Assembly: GCA_019639255.1 (NCBI GenBank)
Contig: JAHBSF010000026.1
Location: 1-64,000, forward strand
Direction of reading: 5' to 3'
Length of the DNA stretch: 64,000 nucleotides
Origin: Acidobacteriota bacterium
GTDB taxonomy: Bacteria; Acidobacteriota; Blastocatellia; RBC074
In this document: positions 17,896 to 29,182 of the stretch, piece by piece
Numbering within the stretch: the first letter of the stretch is position 1
Layout of the letters: every line of letters starts with the position of its first letter
Made by a program: the position numbers and the translations under genes
The notes under the pieces: generated by a model
What the model was told of the DNA's origin: nothing
Databases searched by the model: none
Seen by the model: the letters and a program-made list of their open reading frames with translations, nothing else

Positions 17896-18519
17896 ATGCG
17901 ATCAGCGCCGGGGAGATTCCTCCGTCTCCATTACTTCTCGGGTCCGTTTTTGACGCTCCTACTCGTTTTCGCCGTATTGAATACGGCAGTCGCACAGCAA
18001 CCCGATCCTGATAATATTCCCTCACGACCGCGCATAGTTCCGTTGCCTGCGCTCAGCGCCGAACTGCTGCGCCCCACATTCCCGCTTGCTCCGGTGCTGC
18101 AACCCGCATCCATACTCGAATCCGCCATCAACGACAAACTCGGCATTCGCTACCGCTTCTTCGGAACCGACGACCGCGGATACGATTGCTCGGGATTCGT
18201 ATGGCGTGTGTTCAGGGAAGCCGGAGCGAGCTTCGACCGCATGCCGGCGCGCGAGCTTTGGCGGTTCTTCCCCGAAGCCACGCCCGAGGAAAGCCGGCAG
18301 TTCGGATCCCTCGTATTCTTCAATGGCCTCGGTCACGTAGGCATTGTCCGCGACGCATATTCGTTCTACCACGCATCCCGCTCGCAGGGCATCGTGCTTT
18401 CGTTTTTCGCCGGCTACTGGGAAAAACGACTGACCGGCTTTCGCCGCGCTCCAGTTCCGCTTATGCCCGGTATGCCGATGATGATGCCGCCGCCCGACCT
18501 CGTCGTCGCACAAAGATAA
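17896..18519 (+). CDS. NlpC/P60-family endopeptidase-like protein
   Basis: A 207-residue exported protein: signal peptide at about 8-33, a Pro-rich spacer, and an NlpC/P60 domain. The catalytic Cys98 is in YDCSGFVW, His147 is in GHVGIV and His159 lies in YHASRSQG, so the triad looks intact. Members cleave peptidoglycan stem peptides in the periplasm. ATG 17896 has GAAGGAGA upstream. The C-terminus is Met/Pro-rich (MPGMPMMMPPP). The stop codon TAA is formed where hairpin H5 begins, and the gene is convergent with the small LSm-like gene. Confidence 0.88.
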   Translation: MRSAPGRFLRLHYFSGPFLTLLLVFAVLNTAVAQQPDPDNIPSRPRIVPLPALSAELLRPTFPLAPVLQPASILESAINDKLGIRYRFFGTDDRGYDCSGFVWRVFREAGASFDRMPARELWRFFPEATPEESRQFGSLVFFNGLGHVGIVRDAYSFYHASRSQGIVLSFFAGYWEKRLTGFRRAPVPLMPGMPMMMPPPDLVVAQR

Positions 18520-18615
18520 GAGAAATAACGGAACAGACGGAAATACACGAAACATACGGAAAAGACCTTAATTCCGTATGTTTCGTGTATTTCCGTCTGT
18601 TCCGTTATTTCTCTT
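18518..18615. repeat. Intergenic long hairpin H5 (44-bp perfect arms)
   Basis: Left arm 18518-18561 and right arm 18572-18615 are exact reverse complements over 44 bases with a 10-base loop. The arm starts AAGAGAAATAACGGAACAGA. It overlaps the last base of the NlpC stop on one side and the 3' end of the minus-strand gene 18605-18826 on the other. Confidence 0.96.
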
Positions 18616-18826
18616 TTGGCGTGGCGATAAATCCGGGCGGGTTCGATTTTTTCTCGCGCGAATCCCATACCGCTATGATGCGGTCGATATTGATGTAGCA
18701 GACAACTTCGTCCTTCTCCAGAAAAAGGACGTTGTCTTCGATCCTCACAGCAGTTCCGCGGATTACCGCCCCTTCGCAGTGCACATCGATCTCTTTGCCG
18801 AGGCGGGTTTCCAGAAATTTCTTCAC
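18605..18826 (-). CDS. Small LSm/SH3-like protein (MM0924-like)
   Basis: A 73-residue protein whose first 55 residues form five short beta-strand-like segments (LGKEIDVHC, VIRGTAVRIE, NVLFLEKDEV, VCYINIDRIIAVWD), the look of a small barrel of LSm/SH3 type. It resembles what I recall of the MM0924 family, whose function is unknown; this is a weak assignment. It starts with GTG, with AAGGAG ten bases upstream. Its last codons (ATPKEK) overlap the outer end of hairpin H5. Confidence 0.65.
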   Translation of the reverse strand: MKKFLETRLGKEIDVHCEGAVIRGTAVRIEDNVLFLEKDEVVCYINIDRIIAVWDSREKKSNPPGFIATPKEK

Positions 18827-18928
18827 AGTCGCTCAACTCCTTCGCTGTAATTTGCAACCGATCAAATCAAACACATCAAAAACATCAAAAACAAATCAGG
18901 GGACGAATTATTGCACATCATCGCAGTA

Positions 18929-19894
18929 CTACCACCCCGAGGTTCGATCCCACGCAAAGTGCCTTAACCTTTCGATCATTCCCGCGCTCAACCTGCGCCC
19001 GTCCGACAGTGCAATATTGCCCTCGACGTGCCGCGCCGTGCGCATCCCCGGAATGACCGTACTCACCGCTTCGTGCTGAAGCGTAAATCTCAACGCAAGT
19101 TCGGGAAGGCTTTCAGCCTCCGCGCCGAGCAGCATCTTCAACCTCTCAACACGGTCGAATACCTTCTGCTTGCGGTCTCCACGGAAAAAGTAATTGCGAA
19201 AATCATTCTCCGGAAACGCAGTCTCCGGCCTCACCGCTCCCGTCAATCCGCCCTCGTCAAACGGCACGCGCGCAATTACGCCGATGTCCAACTCCCGACA
19301 TACGGGGAATAACTCGCTTTCAGGCGCCTGCTCGAATATGTTGTAGATCACCTGCACCGCATCTATATGCCCGAGGCGCAGGGCGCGCAGCGCATTCGCC
19401 GGCTGGTAATCGTTTAGCGAAAGCCCGAAATATCGCACCTTGCCCGCAGCGCGCAGTTTTTCAAGCGCACCCAGCCATTCCGGATCATCCGCCCACGCAT
19501 CCTGCCATACGTGCAACTGCTGAAGGTCAATGGCCTCCAGGCCCAGATTTCTCAAACTCTCTTCCGTGCATTCAATGATGTAATCGGCGGGGAATACCTC
19601 GCGCAGCGGTACTTGCGGCGCGGGCCATATGCGGTTTTTCGGCGGTATCTTCGTCGCGACGTATATGCGCTCGGAGCGCGCGCGCACTATTTCTCCGACT
19701 ATCCGCTCGCTGTGGCCCGCGCCGTAGGCAAGCGCCGTGTCGATGAAGTTCAATCCGAGGTCGATTGCGCGGTTGAGCGCGCGCCGCGCCTCGTCGTCGC
19801 TGCCTTCCAGCCACTGCACGCCGCCGATGCCCCACGCGCCGTAGCCTATCTCCGATACTTCGATCCCCGTTCGTCCCAGCCTGCGATACTGCAT
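18929..19894 (-). CDS. Aldo/keto reductase
   Basis: A 321-residue (beta/alpha)8 NADPH-dependent oxidoreductase. Family features are the start [34 protein letters not shown] with catalytic Asp and Tyr, the VATK lysine, and LQQLHVWQ with the active-site His. The C-terminal [14 protein letters not shown] is the cofactor-binding stretch. It reduces aldehydes or ketones to alcohols; the substrate cannot be predicted. ATG 19894 has GGAGGGG just upstream and is preferred to a start at 19936. It is divergent from the DUF969 gene. Confidence 0.93.
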   Translation of the reverse strand: MQYRRLGRTGIEVSEIGYGAWGIGGVQWLEGSDDEARRALNRAIDLGLNFIDTALAYGAGHSERIVGEIVRARSERIYVATKIPPKNRIWPAPQVPLREVFPADYIIECTEESLRNLGLEAIDLQQLHVWQDAWADDPEWLGALEKLRAAGKVRYFGLSLNDYQPANALRALRLGHIDAVQVIYNIFEQAPESELFPVCRELDIGVIARVPFDEGGLTGAVRPETAFPENDFRNYFFRGDRKQKVFDRVERLKMLLGAEAESLPELALRFTLQHEAVSTVIPGMRTARHVEGNIALSDGRRLSAGMIERLRHFAWDRTSGW

Positions 19895-19967
19895 GTTCCC
19901 CTCCCGATGGTAGAATCCCCCGACTGCCTGCGACAATGTTTACCACACCAGGGAAGGATCGGAAATC

Positions 19968-20684
19968 ATGACGCTGCAGGACTGGCTGAAACTCGGCGGC
20001 ATCGCCATTGTAGTCGTCGGGCTCGCGCTGCGACTCCGAACAACGATCGTAGTCGTCGCGGCTGCATTCGCTACGGGGCTTGCCGCGGGCTTGCCGCTTT
20101 TTTCGGGCGACGGGCGCACCGGCCTCATAGATATGCTCGGCAAGGCATTCGCCGACAACCGCCTCGTTACGCTCTTCATAATCACTCTGCCCGCAATCGG
20201 TCTGGCTGAAAAACACGGCCTCCAGATTCGCGCGGGCGAGTTCATACGAAAGCTGCGCGCCGCAACCGCAGGACGCCTCCAGATCACATACCAACTCTTC
20301 CGAATCGTTCACGGCGTGATAGGCATTCGCCTCAACGGGCACCCGTCGTTTGTGCGCCCGCTCGTTTATCCGATGTCGATAGGCGCCGCAGCCAAACAGA
20401 TGCGCGCAAAAAATCCCGAAAGCCTGCCCTCAGAGGTCTCCGAATCGATCAAGGCGGCCGCGGCCGCAGGCGAAAACTACGGCAACTTCTACGGCCAGAA
20501 CCTCTCACCTGTGCAGGCGGGCGTGCTGCTGGTTTACGGCACGATGCTCGGCCTTGGCGTTGAAATCCGACTCTGGGATCTGGTGATTTACACCACGCCC
20601 ATAGTCGCATTCTCGGTGTTGATCGCAGCCGTCCAGTTTCTGCGCCTGGACCGGCGAATAAGATCAAGGTGCGCAAAGAGTTGA
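19968..20684 (+). CDS. DUF969 membrane protein
   Basis: A 238-residue polytopic membrane protein of the DUF969 family; the conserved [19 protein letters not shown] and [18 protein letters not shown] blocks are present. It always pairs with DUF979, here three bases downstream. The DUF969/DUF979 pair is often found next to pyroglutamyl peptidase or other peptidase genes and is thought to be a transporter of a peptide-derived compound such as 5-oxoproline; that role is inference. An M24 aminopeptidase gene follows, which fits. Confidence 0.88.
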   Translation: MTLQDWLKLGGIAIVVVGLALRLRTTIVVVAAAFATGLAAGLPLFSGDGRTGLIDMLGKAFADNRLVTLFIITLPAIGLAEKHGLQIRAGEFIRKLRAATAGRLQITYQLFRIVHGVIGIRLNGHPSFVRPLVYPMSIGAAAKQMRAKNPESLPSEVSESIKAAAAAGENYGNFYGQNLSPVQAGVLLVYGTMLGLGVEIRLWDLVIYTTPIVAFSVLIAAVQFLRLDRRIRSRCAKS

Positions 20685-20687
20685 TAT

Positions 20688-21650
20688 ATGACGAAGATTG
20701 TTGAAGCCGTGTTCAGTCTCGATGCGGTTTATGCGCTTACGGGCGCGGTGCTCGTAGTATTCGCCGTGCTGACGATCCGCGACCGCGAGCATCCGCGCCG
20801 CCTTGCTACGGGGCTGTTCTGGCTCCTGCTCGGAGCGATATTTCTTTTCGGCAGCCTGATGCCTTATTGGGTAACGGGGCTGCTCGTGCTTGTCATGGTC
20901 GCGCTCGACGGTGCGGGCCGCGTGACCCGCAGTTCGAAGACCGAAGACGCGCCGCAGTTTGCCGCGAACGAAGCCCGCAGGCTTGGGGACCGGATCTTTC
21001 TTCCCGTACTCTTTATTCCCATAGCGACATTCGCCGCAGCGGGCGTGTTTCTGATGCTCGGGCGGGATGTGGGACGAGGGGCGCTTGTGGGCCTCGGCTT
21101 CGGCGGCGCTGCGGCGCTGCTTGCCGGAATGCGGCTTACGGGAGCCTCGCTCCATCGCGCAATGCAAGCGGGCCGCCGCATCAATGAAACGATGGGCTCG
21201 GTCAACATATTGCCGCAACTGCTCGCATCGCTCGGCGTCGTATTCACCGCAGCCGGCGTAGGGCAGTTGATTGCAAGCGGCGTAGTGGCAATCGTGCCGG
21301 CCGACAACCTGTTTCTGATGGTGCTGGCCAATTGTTTCGGGATGGCGCTCTTTACCATAGTAATGGGCAATTCGTTCGCCGCATTTCCCGTAATAGTCAC
21401 GGGCGTGCTCGTGCCGCTGATCCTGAAACCCATGGGCGCAGATCCCGCGACTTCGGCGATGGCCGCGATACTGACGCTCACTGCCGGATCGAGCGGAACG
21501 CTGATGACTCCGATGGCGGCGAACTTCAATATAGTCCCCGCTGCATTGCTCGATCTGCGCGATCAATACGGTGTAATAAAATTCCAGTTGCCCTTCGCGC
21601 TTACGATATGGTCGCTTCATGTTGTATTAATGTGGCTGTTGATCAGGTAA
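20688..21650 (+). CDS. DUF979 membrane protein
   Basis: A 320-residue protein with about nine hydrophobic helices, partner of DUF969 upstream. The conserved C-terminal half contains [20 protein letters not shown], then [20 protein letters not shown], typical of this family and reminiscent of ion-coupled organic-acid permeases. The two proteins probably form one membrane complex. No substrate can be read from the sequence. The stop is seven bases before hairpin H6. Confidence 0.88.
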   Translation: MTKIVEAVFSLDAVYALTGAVLVVFAVLTIRDREHPRRLATGLFWLLLGAIFLFGSLMPYWVTGLLVLVMVALDGAGRVTRSSKTEDAPQFAANEARRLGDRIFLPVLFIPIATFAAAGVFLMLGRDVGRGALVGLGFGGAAALLAGMRLTGASLHRAMQAGRRINETMGSVNILPQLLASLGVVFTAAGVGQLIASGVVAIVPADNLFLMVLANCFGMALFTIVMGNSFAAFPVIVTGVLVPLILKPMGADPATSAMAAILTLTAGSSGTLMTPMAANFNIVPAALLDLRDQYGVIKFQLPFALTIWSLHVVLMWLLIR

Positions 21651-21656
21651 GACTGT

Positions 21657-21754
21657 GAGAGAGATAACGGAACAAACGAAATAAGACGGAAACTACGAAA
21701 ATATTCAACCTTTCCGTTCTTTTCGTTTCATTTCGTTTGTTCCGTTATCTCTCT
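21657..21754. repeat. Intergenic long hairpin H6
   Basis: The arms begin AGAGATAACGGAACAAACGA and close with the complement TTCGTTTGTTCCGTTATCTCT; the inner part is only partly paired. It begins seven bases after the DUF979 stop and lies upstream of the M24 peptidase gene. Confidence 0.93.
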
Positions 21755-21787
21755 TTTCTCTCACAATCTCGTGTGGAGTGATTTGCT

Positions 21788-23440
21788 ATGACATCAAGAC
21801 TCATCAGGGCGATGCTGCTCGTTTCGTTTTTATTGCTCCTCGGTAATGCGGTACGCACGGGCGTTTCGGCGCAAAACGGAATCGACGCAAAACTCTGGAA
21901 GATTTCTCCGCCGTCGCCGCAGATTCCGGAATCCGAGCGGCTTGCGGAACTTGCCGCGCGCCGCCGCAGCGTAGCCGCCCGCATGGGCGAACGCGGCGTG
22001 ATGGTGCTTTTCAGCGCCGAACCGCGCGTCTATACAAACGATGTCGATTACCACTACCGCCAGGAAAACAACCTCTACTACCTGACCGGAATCAGGCAGA
22101 ACGGAGCCGTGCTCGTGCTTGCGCCCGGAGCCAAAGGCGCAAAAGAGATGCTCTTTATGCCGCGCCGCGATCCGTGGTTCGAAACCTGGAACGGAAGAAT
22201 GATGTCGTTTGACGAGGCGCGCGCGCGCAGCGGCGTAGCCGCCGTTGCGGACGCCGAACTGTTGCCCGCGTTTCTTGCAACGCTTGCGCCGAGAGCCTCG
22301 ACCGCCATCGCGCAGCGCACGCCCGTAAAACCGGCTTCGGCAGAACAGGTCAGACTGTGGCGCGAGGATTTTGCGCCCGTCATCGAAACCATACGCGCTA
22401 ATCGCGGCGAGCTTTTCCTGCTCGTTCCCTCAGAGCGCGATTCGCGCGAGTACCGGCAGGAGCAGATCTTCGCTGCAAATCTTGCGCAGCTTTCCACGGG
22501 GCTGGCGATACGGGATGCCGCGCCGATTTTCGCCGAACTTCGATTGATCAAATCCCCGTGGGAAATCAAGCTGCTGCAACACGCGGTAGACATAACGAGC
22601 GAGGCGTTCCATCGCGTATTCGCCTTCGCCGCGCCCGGTATGTATGAATACGAGATACAGGCCGAATTCGAATACACCTTCCGCCGTCGCAACGCCGACA
22701 ACTGGGGTTATCCCTGTATAGTCGGCGGCGGCGCGAACGCCACGACGCTGCATTACATCACGAGCCAGGACCGGCTCGACGATGCAAGCCTGCTGCTGAT
22801 GGACTGCGCCGCCGAATTCGACCACTACACCGCAGACATCACGCGCACGCTGCCCGTCACGGGCAAGTTCACCAAAGAACAGGCCGACATATACAGGATC
22901 GTTTACGACGCGCAGATGGCTGCAATCGACCGCGTGCGGCCGGGCAATATCGTAGGTACGCGGCGCGATGCAAGACTTTCCCCCGATTCGGTTCACGGTA
23001 AAACGGTGGAAGTCGTCAAGGAAGGACTCTTCAAACTCGGATTGATTACATCGAAGGACAACGATGAATACCGCGTATGGTTTATGCACGGCACAAGCCA
23101 CTGGCTGGGGATGAACGTGCACGATGTCGGCGATTATTCGACGCCGCTTGCGCCCGGCATGGTGCTGACGGTCGAACCCGGCGTTTACCTGCGTCCCGAC
23201 GCGCTCGATGTATTGCCGAAAACGCCCGAATGGGAGCGCTTCGCCGCCGCCGTGCGGCCCGCGTTCGAGAAATACAGGGGAATCGGCGTGCGGATAGAGG
23301 ACGATGTGCTTGTCACCGAAGCAGCGCCCGTCGTTATGTCGGCGGCAATTCCGTCGAAGCTCGAAGAAGTCGAAGCCATTATGGCGCGACTCAAACAGGA
23401 ACTTCGCAAATCGGGCGTGCCGTCTGTAGCGTTCAGGTAA
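21788..23440 (+). CDS. Exported M24 aminopeptidase P-like metallopeptidase
   Basis: A 550-residue protein: signal peptide (about 4-29), an AMP_N domain (about 50-200) and a pita-bread M24 domain. The metal ligands are visible in order: Asp in [10 protein letters not shown], Asp in TADITRTLP, His in [11 protein letters not shown], Glu in LTVEPGVYL and Glu in VRIEDDVLV. It would cleave N-terminal X-Pro bonds from peptides in the periplasm. The C-terminal tail is about 60 residues longer than in E. coli PepP. It follows the DUF969/979 pair, suggesting joint peptide use. Confidence 0.93.
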   Translation: MTSRLIRAMLLVSFLLLLGNAVRTGVSAQNGIDAKLWKISPPSPQIPESERLAELAARRRSVAARMGERGVMVLFSAEPRVYTNDVDYHYRQENNLYYLTGIRQNGAVLVLAPGAKGAKEMLFMPRRDPWFETWNGRMMSFDEARARSGVAAVADAELLPAFLATLAPRASTAIAQRTPVKPASAEQVRLWREDFAPVIETIRANRGELFLLVPSERDSREYRQEQIFAANLAQLSTGLAIRDAAPIFAELRLIKSPWEIKLLQHAVDITSEAFHRVFAFAAPGMYEYEIQAEFEYTFRRRNADNWGYPCIVGGGANATTLHYITSQDRLDDASLLLMDCAAEFDHYTADITRTLPVTGKFTKEQADIYRIVYDAQMAAIDRVRPGNIVGTRRDARLSPDSVHGKTVEVVKEGLFKLGLITSKDNDEYRVWFMHGTSHWLGMNVHDVGDYSTPLAPGMVLTVEPGVYLRPDALDVLPKTPEWERFAAAVRPAFEKYRGIGVRIEDDVLVTEAAPVVMSAAIPSKLEEVEAIMARLKQELRKSGVPSVAFR

Positions 23441-23522
23441 CAGAACGGAAATAGACGAAAACTACGGAAATCCTCAAACTTTCCGTTTGTTCCGTACATT
23501 TCCGTTTGTTCCGTTATCTCAC
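23437..23522. repeat. Intergenic long hairpin H7 (diverged)
   Basis: The left arm GGTAACAGAACGGAAATAGA pairs imperfectly with the right arm TTTCCGTTTGTTCCGTTATC. It overlaps the M24 stop codon (TAA at 23438-23440) and lies just upstream of the gamma-lyase family gene. Confidence 0.8.
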
Positions 23523-23544
23523 TTTCCTCACAAGGGCGGAATGC

Positions 23545-24738
23545 ATGTCGACAGATAAACAGCCCGACGGCGCGCAAACCGTCTCGGTCCATACATCGAG
23601 AGCGCACAATGCGACATCAGCCGTAAGCCCTCCCATCTGGCAGACGACCACATTCAGCGCCGAAACTGCCGAGGATTTCGCCGAAAGAGCCATCGCAATG
23701 CGCCCGGCCGAGTTCTATACGCGCTACGGCAATCCTACGCACCGCGCCGTAGAAGCAACGCTTGCCGCGCTCGAACGCGCCGAAACTGCAATCATCACGG
23801 GCTCGGGCATGGGGGCGATTTTCGCAGCCGTTGCAGCGCTTGTCGAGCGCGGCGATCATATCGTCGTGCAGCGCAATCATTACGCCGGTTCGACTACGCT
23901 GTTTCAGGAAGTGCTGCCGCGCTGGGGCATCCAGGCCACGGCGGTCGATCAGACCGACGCGGACGCATTCGCCGCCGCAATTACGCCGCAAACGAAACTC
24001 GTCTACGTCGAAACGCCCACAAATCCGCTGATGCAGATTACGGATCTGCGCGCGGCGGCGGAGCTGGCGAGGGCGCATAATCTGATCTCGATCTGCGACA
24101 ATACATTCGCAACGCCCATCAATCAGCGGCCCATAGAACTGGGCCTGGATCTTGTAGTCCACAGCGCGACGAAATATCTGGGCGGGCATCACGACGTTAC
24201 GGCCGGAGCGATTATCGGATCGCAGGCGCTTATAGACAGGATATGGAAGTTCGCCATAGTTTCCGGAGCGACGCTCAGCCCGTTTGACGGGTGGCTGCTT
24301 TTGCGCGGACTCCGCACGCTCGGATTGCGCGTCGAAAGACATAACCTGAACGGCGCGGCGCTGGCGCGATTTCTGAGCGGGCATCCGAAAGTCGAGCGCG
24401 TATATTACCCGGGGCTGCCCGAGCATCCCCAGCACGAACTCGCCCGCAGCCAGATGCAGGGATTTACCGGCATGCTGAGCATTGAGATGCGCGGCGGATA
24501 TTCTGCGGCCGAAGCACTTATACGGAATCTGCGTCTTGCAACGCGCGCTGCCTCGCTCGGCGGTTTTGAAACACTGATAGTTCATCCGGCTGCGATGTGG
24601 GGATTGCAGCTCTCGCCCGAACAGCGCCTGAGAACCGGCGTAAGCGACAGCCTCGTGCGTATATCGGCGGGTATCGAGGACGAAGCCGATTTGCTTGCAG
24701 ACTTCGCCGCAGCCCTTGAAGGACAAAAAGAGAGATAA
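23545..24738 (+). CDS. Cys/Met metabolism PLP enzyme (gamma-lyase / gamma-synthase family)
   Basis: A 397-residue PLP-dependent enzyme. The Schiff-base lysine is Lys210 in [12 protein letters not shown]; the phosphate-clamp tyrosines are in YTRYGNPT (residues 58-65) and the substrate block is [13 protein letters not shown] near the end. The family includes methionine gamma-lyase, cystathionine gamma-synthase and gamma-lyase; the sequence does not decide which. ATG 23545 is chosen because upstream codons come from hairpin H7. The last codons GQKER and the TAA stop are encoded inside hairpin H8. Confidence 0.92.
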   Translation: MSTDKQPDGAQTVSVHTSRAHNATSAVSPPIWQTTTFSAETAEDFAERAIAMRPAEFYTRYGNPTHRAVEATLAALERAETAIITGSGMGAIFAAVAALVERGDHIVVQRNHYAGSTTLFQEVLPRWGIQATAVDQTDADAFAAAITPQTKLVYVETPTNPLMQITDLRAAAELARAHNLISICDNTFATPINQRPIELGLDLVVHSATKYLGGHHDVTAGAIIGSQALIDRIWKFAIVSGATLSPFDGWLLLRGLRTLGLRVERHNLNGAALARFLSGHPKVERVYYPGLPEHPQHELARSQMQGFTGMLSIEMRGGYSAAEALIRNLRLATRAASLGGFETLIVHPAAMWGLQLSPEQRLRTGVSDSLVRISAGIEDEADLLADFAAALEGQKER

Positions 24739-24830
24739 CGGAACAAACGAAATGAAACGAAAAGAACGGAAAGACTGAGTATTTCCGTCTGTTCCGTCTT
24801 ATTTCGTTTGTTCCGTTATCTCTCTTTTTT
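24726..24830. repeat. Intergenic long hairpin H8
   Basis: The outer arms AAAAAGAGAGATAACGGAAC and their complement pair without error over about 29 bases, and the stem continues with mismatches to the loop. The left arm encodes the last residues and the stop of the PLP enzyme. It sits between convergent genes. Confidence 0.94.
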
Positions 24831-24864
24831 GTCCTGAAGTCGTGTGGAGTGATTCAAGAGCGGT

Positions 24865-24897
24865 AAAAAAAATCAGGAGAGGCTTTTGACCTCTCCT
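24865..24897 (-). terminator. Rho-independent terminator on the minus strand
   Basis: On the minus strand AGGAGAGG-TCAAAAG-CCTCTCCT forms an 8-bp stem with a 7-base loop, followed by GA and eight T. This is a textbook intrinsic terminator, unlike the long hairpins of this genome. The transcript must come from the right: hemF or a small RNA at 24900-25100. Confidence 0.85.
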
Positions 24898-25110
24898 GTA
24901 AGGCTAGCTTTGCTGGGATGAAAACGTAAAAGACGATCGCACCGGTCTTGAACCGGCCCGCATCAGGAAAATGAGCAAGATCAGTGCCACGCTTCGCTCT
25001 GATCCCCATAAAGCGCATATCTCCCACAAATGCCGCACAGTTAGCTCAAACCGCCCTTTGGCGCTGCGGCGCAAAGAGTTCCCATTTATTCATATTTTCG
25101 GATTAGAGAT
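24898..25110 (-). ncRNA. Candidate small RNA or long hemF 3' leader-trailer
   Basis: This 210-base stretch between the hemF stop and the intrinsic terminator has no credible gene. On the minus strand it can form GATCAG/CTGATC and CCGGT-TCAAG-ACCGG stems before the terminator. The second stem looks like a tRNA T-arm, but no acceptor stem or CCA matches it. It could be a hemF 3' untranslated region or an independent sRNA; I recognise no RNA family. Confidence 0.3.
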
Positions 25111-25998
25111 TCAGTTTTTCGTAGAGTCGAGCCAATCGTGCGGGCGGAAATAATCCCACGCCTCGGCCTCCGGCGTGTCCGGTTCGGGATGATAATCGTA
25201 GACCCAGCTTGCCAGCGGCGGCAGCGACATCAGAATCGATTCGGTGCGTCCGCGCGTTTCCAGGCCGAATATCGTTCCGCGATCATAGACCAGATTGAAT
25301 TCCGCATACCGGCCGCGCCGTATCAACTGAAATTCGCGCTCCCGCTCCGTGTAAGGCAGGCTTTTGCGTTTCTCGACTATCGGCGCATACGCCGGCAAAA
25401 AAGCCTCGCCCGCGTCCCGCACAAAGGCAAACAGCGCATCGAGATCGCCCTGTAGATAATCGAAGAAAATCCCGCCCACTCCGCGCGTTTCCTCTCGATG
25501 CCTTATAAAGAAGTATTCGTCGCACCATTTCTTGAAGCGCGGATAATAATCCGCATTGTGCCGGTCGCACGCGTCCTTCAGCGTCCGGTGAAAGTGTACG
25601 ACGTCTTCCCGCACCGGGTAGTAAGGCGTCAGATCGGCGCCGCCCCCGAACCAGGCGGCGTCGCCCTTTTCGAGATAGCGGAAGTTGGCGTGCACAGTAG
25701 GCACGTGCGGATTGCGCGGATGCAGCACGAGAGATACGCCGGTAGCGAAAAACGAACTGCCCGAACCCAGTTCTATTCGCGCGGCGTAGGCTTCGGGCAG
25801 ATCGCCGTGTACGGCGGAGAAGTTCACTCCGGCCTTTTCAAATACAGCGCCGTCAACCATCACGCGCGTGCGCCCGCCGCCGCCGCCCACTCGCTCCCAC
25901 GCATCCTCGCGAAAGCGCGCCGCGCCGTCGGCCGTCTCCAGCCCCCGGCAAATACCATCCTGCAATTCCTCAAAAAACTCCTGTGCACGCTCCCGCAA
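25111..25998 (-). CDS. hemF: Coproporphyrinogen III oxidase, oxygen-dependent
   Basis: A 295-residue HemF that converts coproporphyrinogen III to protoporphyrinogen IX using O2, so the organism meets oxygen. Motifs are the [13 protein letters not shown] block, [12 protein letters not shown], and the C-terminal [19 protein letters not shown] and [14 protein letters not shown], all conserved in HemF. The start appears to be TTG at 25998 with AGGAG upstream; it gives the usual N-terminus, and I see no nearby ATG that would fit better. It reads toward the terminator at 24865-24897. Confidence 0.96.
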   Translation of the reverse strand: MRERAQEFFEELQDGICRGLETADGAARFREDAWERVGGGGGRTRVMVDGAVFEKAGVNFSAVHGDLPEAYAARIELGSGSSFFATGVSLVLHPRNPHVPTVHANFRYLEKGDAAWFGGGADLTPYYPVREDVVHFHRTLKDACDRHNADYYPRFKKWCDEYFFIRHREETRGVGGIFFDYLQGDLDALFAFVRDAGEAFLPAYAPIVEKRKSLPYTEREREFQLIRRGRYAEFNLVYDRGTIFGLETRGRTESILMSLPPLASWVYDYHPEPDTPEAEAWDYFRPHDWLDSTKN

Positions 25999-26020
25999 AA
26001 GCTTTCTCCTTGTTTGCCTG

Positions 26021-26050
26021 ATTCATTTTCCGCGCTTTCCGCGTCTTTAC
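26021..26050. repeat. Solo hairpin arm between YIP1-like gene and hemF
   Basis: ATTCATTTTCCGCGCTTTCC and the following GCGTCTTTA match the right-arm wording of the GC-rich hairpins. No left arm is nearby. It lies 19 bases downstream of the YIP1-like stop region (26069) on the minus strand. Confidence 0.5.
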
Positions 26051-26068
26051 TTCACCGTCCTCTTATCT

Positions 26069-26839
26069 TCAGGACGAAAACATCGACGTCATGCCCGCGC
26101 CCACGAGCGCCATCAGCCCGTAAACGACGGCGAGGAAAATAGCCGTGGTCGAGGTTTTGAGTTTTTTGGACACGGCCGATGCGCCTATTGCGAGCAGCGC
26201 GATCCTCCATATGCCGAATACATCCACCCACGATGCAAGCGATGTGATGAACTTCGGCAATCCGGATATTATCAGCGGCAATACGACTCCGAGATTCGAT
26301 CCTATCGGATTGTACAGATCTATTTCATCCGGCTCCTTCAGATACAGAATCACCGCATAGAGCGCGGTCTGAATCAACCCGAGCGCCAGAAAAACCCAGG
26401 CAGTTACGGCAAGCAGATGTTTGAATCCGTTTTCGGCGCCCATGACCATGCTGAATAGTTTTATCACCGCCGCCGCCGCCAGGATCATCACGGCAATGGT
26501 CAGGAATGGAACTATGAGATCGCGCACCTTCGCCGCAGTAGAGCGGTTGGCCGCCTGCCTGATTGCTTCTTCGGCCTGCTCGGGCTTGATCCACCCGGCC
26601 TCTACCATCGGTTCCATCGACTTTCGGACTATGTTGTCGTAGCCGATGCGTTCGGTAAGCAGGTAATTCGTCAGCGAGCCCATCGCCATCGTAAGGATCA
26701 GCGGCAATATGATCGGGATCAGCAGGGTTGAATCGAGTTTGAAGCCCGTGAAGGTTTCGCCCGGGGTGAAATAAACGCCCGAAAGGCGGGCGAAAAACCC
26801 CTGCGGCGCAGTCGGAACGGGGGTCGGTTCCGGTGTCAT
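26069..26839 (-). CDS. YIP1-family integral membrane protein
   Basis: A 256-residue protein with a Pro/Thr-rich N-terminus, then the YIP1-type opening FARLSGVYFTPGETFTGF and five hydrophobic helices. Bacterial YIP1/DUF1282 proteins are inner-membrane proteins of unknown function. ATG 26839 has a very strong ribosome binding site, AAGGAGGTG, so the long upstream frame is not used. It starts 27 bases after the end of the oligopeptide ATPase gene dppF, on the same strand, so it is probably the last gene but one of that transcript. Confidence 0.85.
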   Translation of the reverse strand: MTPEPTPVPTAPQGFFARLSGVYFTPGETFTGFKLDSTLLIPIILPLILTMAMGSLTNYLLTERIGYDNIVRKSMEPMVEAGWIKPEQAEEAIRQAANRSTAAKVRDLIVPFLTIAVMILAAAAVIKLFSMVMGAENGFKHLLAVTAWVFLALGLIQTALYAVILYLKEPDEIDLYNPIGSNLGVVLPLIISGLPKFITSLASWVDVFGIWRIALLAIGASAVSKKLKTSTTAIFLAVVYGLMALVGAGMTSMFSS

Positions 26840-26865
26840 CAGCACCTCCTTGCAGTCAAGTGAAG

Positions 26866-27879
26866 TCAAGTATTGTTCGAGGATCGGACGGTTGCCGCTG
26901 GAGATTCTACACCGGCAGGATGCAGAAGGCACGCCGCCCAGTGCCCGGGCGAGACTTCCACCAGCGGCGGTTCCTCTTTCCGGCACGCTTCGATTGCCGC
27001 AGGACAGCGCGTATGAAACCTGCATCCCGACGGCGGATTGAGCGGCGTGGGCGCATCTCCGGCAAGCCGCACGCGCGCCGCCTTCTGCGCACGCGCCGCA
27101 TCGGGGTCGGGCGCGGGACTCGCCGCAAGCAGCGCCTGCGTGTAGGGGTGAAGCGGGTTGCTGTAGATTTCGGCCGCCGGCGCAAGCTCCACGAGTTTTC
27201 CCAGATACATCACGCCCACGCGCGTCGATATGTGCTCTACAACCGCCAGCCCGTGCGAAATAAACAGGTAGGTCAATCCGAACTGCGATTGCAGATCCTG
27301 CATCAGATTGACGATCTGCGCCTGCACCGAAACGTCGAGCGCCGACACGGGTTCGTCGGCAACGATGAAATCCGGCTTGAGCGCAATGGCGCGAGCAATG
27401 CCTATGCGCTGGCGCTGCCCGCCGCTGAATTCGTGCGGATAACGGTTTGCGTAATCGGGCGCAAGCCCCACAAGCGTCAGAAGCTCGGCTACGCGATCGC
27501 GCCGCTGCTGCCGCGTCAGACTTTCGTGAATCGATAACGGCTCGCCGATGATTGCGCCGACCTTCATCCGCGGATTGAGCGATGAATACGGGTCCTGGAA
27601 GATGATCTGCATCCGCCGCCGCAAGCGCCGCAATTCGCCGCGCCCGAGCGCGAGCAGATCGCGATTGTCAAAACTTATCGCGCCGCTTGTGGGTTCTATC
27701 AGCCGCAGCAGACATCTGCCGATCGTAGTCTTTCCGCACCCGGATTCGCCCACCAGACCGAGCGTTTCTCCGCGACGGATCGAGAACGTGACGCCATCGA
27801 CCGCACGCACTACGGCGCCGCGCGATGCCGGAAAGTGTTTGGTCAAATCCCTGATTTCAATCAATTCCGATTGCCCCAT
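26866..27879 (-). CDS. dppF: Oligopeptide ABC transporter ATPase (DppF/OppF)
   Basis: A 337-residue ABC ATPase. Walker A is GESGCGKTT, the signature is [17 protein letters not shown] and Walker B is [12 protein letters not shown]. The C-terminal oligo_HPY extension with CRFHTRCP and a late cysteine marks the Opp/Dpp subfamily, in which these cysteines can bind a 4Fe-4S cluster. It powers di- or oligopeptide uptake together with the upstream ATPase. No permease or binding-protein gene is adjacent, which is unusual. ATG 27879 has GAGGGTG just upstream. Confidence 0.94.
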   Translation of the reverse strand: MGQSELIEIRDLTKHFPASRGAVVRAVDGVTFSIRRGETLGLVGESGCGKTTIGRCLLRLIEPTSGAISFDNRDLLALGRGELRRLRRRMQIIFQDPYSSLNPRMKVGAIIGEPLSIHESLTRQQRRDRVAELLTLVGLAPDYANRYPHEFSGGQRQRIGIARAIALKPDFIVADEPVSALDVSVQAQIVNLMQDLQSQFGLTYLFISHGLAVVEHISTRVGVMYLGKLVELAPAAEIYSNPLHPYTQALLAASPAPDPDAARAQKAARVRLAGDAPTPLNPPSGCRFHTRCPAAIEACRKEEPPLVEVSPGHWAACLLHPAGVESPAATVRSSNNT

Positions 27880-27918
27880 CACCCTCACTGCTGCACTGCT
27901 GTACTCAGCGCTTTTGCC

Positions 27919-28914
<996 letters not shown>

Positions 28915-28947
28915 CAGGCCCGAAGACTAACAGATTCTACGAATAAA

Positions 28948-29034
28948 GAAACCGCGGAATGCGCGGAAACTAACGAAAATCGCTGAAAACCCGAACATTT
29001 CCGCGTCTTTCGTTGGTATTTCCGCGTATTCCGC
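28948..29034. repeat. Intergenic long hairpin H9 (GC-rich sub-type)
   Basis: The arms ACCGCGGAATGCGCGGAAAC and TTTCCGCGTATTCCGCGG pair with a few mismatches. It is the one hairpin not close to a stop: the nearest minus-strand stop (29183) is about 150 bases away and dppD starts 34 bases downstream. Confidence 0.85.
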
Positions 29035-29182
29035 GGCTCGTTTCCCGGCCTTGCAGCCCACCGGGAGGAGGCTTTGGACGCGCGGCGGAAAATTTCGAAT
29101 CCTACGAAACGATTTCCGTAAACCCGAAATACCCCCTTGCTCTCCCCCGCGCGCCAAACTCAAACAACCGTTTTACCTGCGC

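Noticed and set aside
24926-24976. tRNA gene suggested by a GGTTCAAGACC-like loop
   Set aside because: The stem fits a T-arm, but no matching acceptor stem, anticodon arm or CCA can be found at the right distance.
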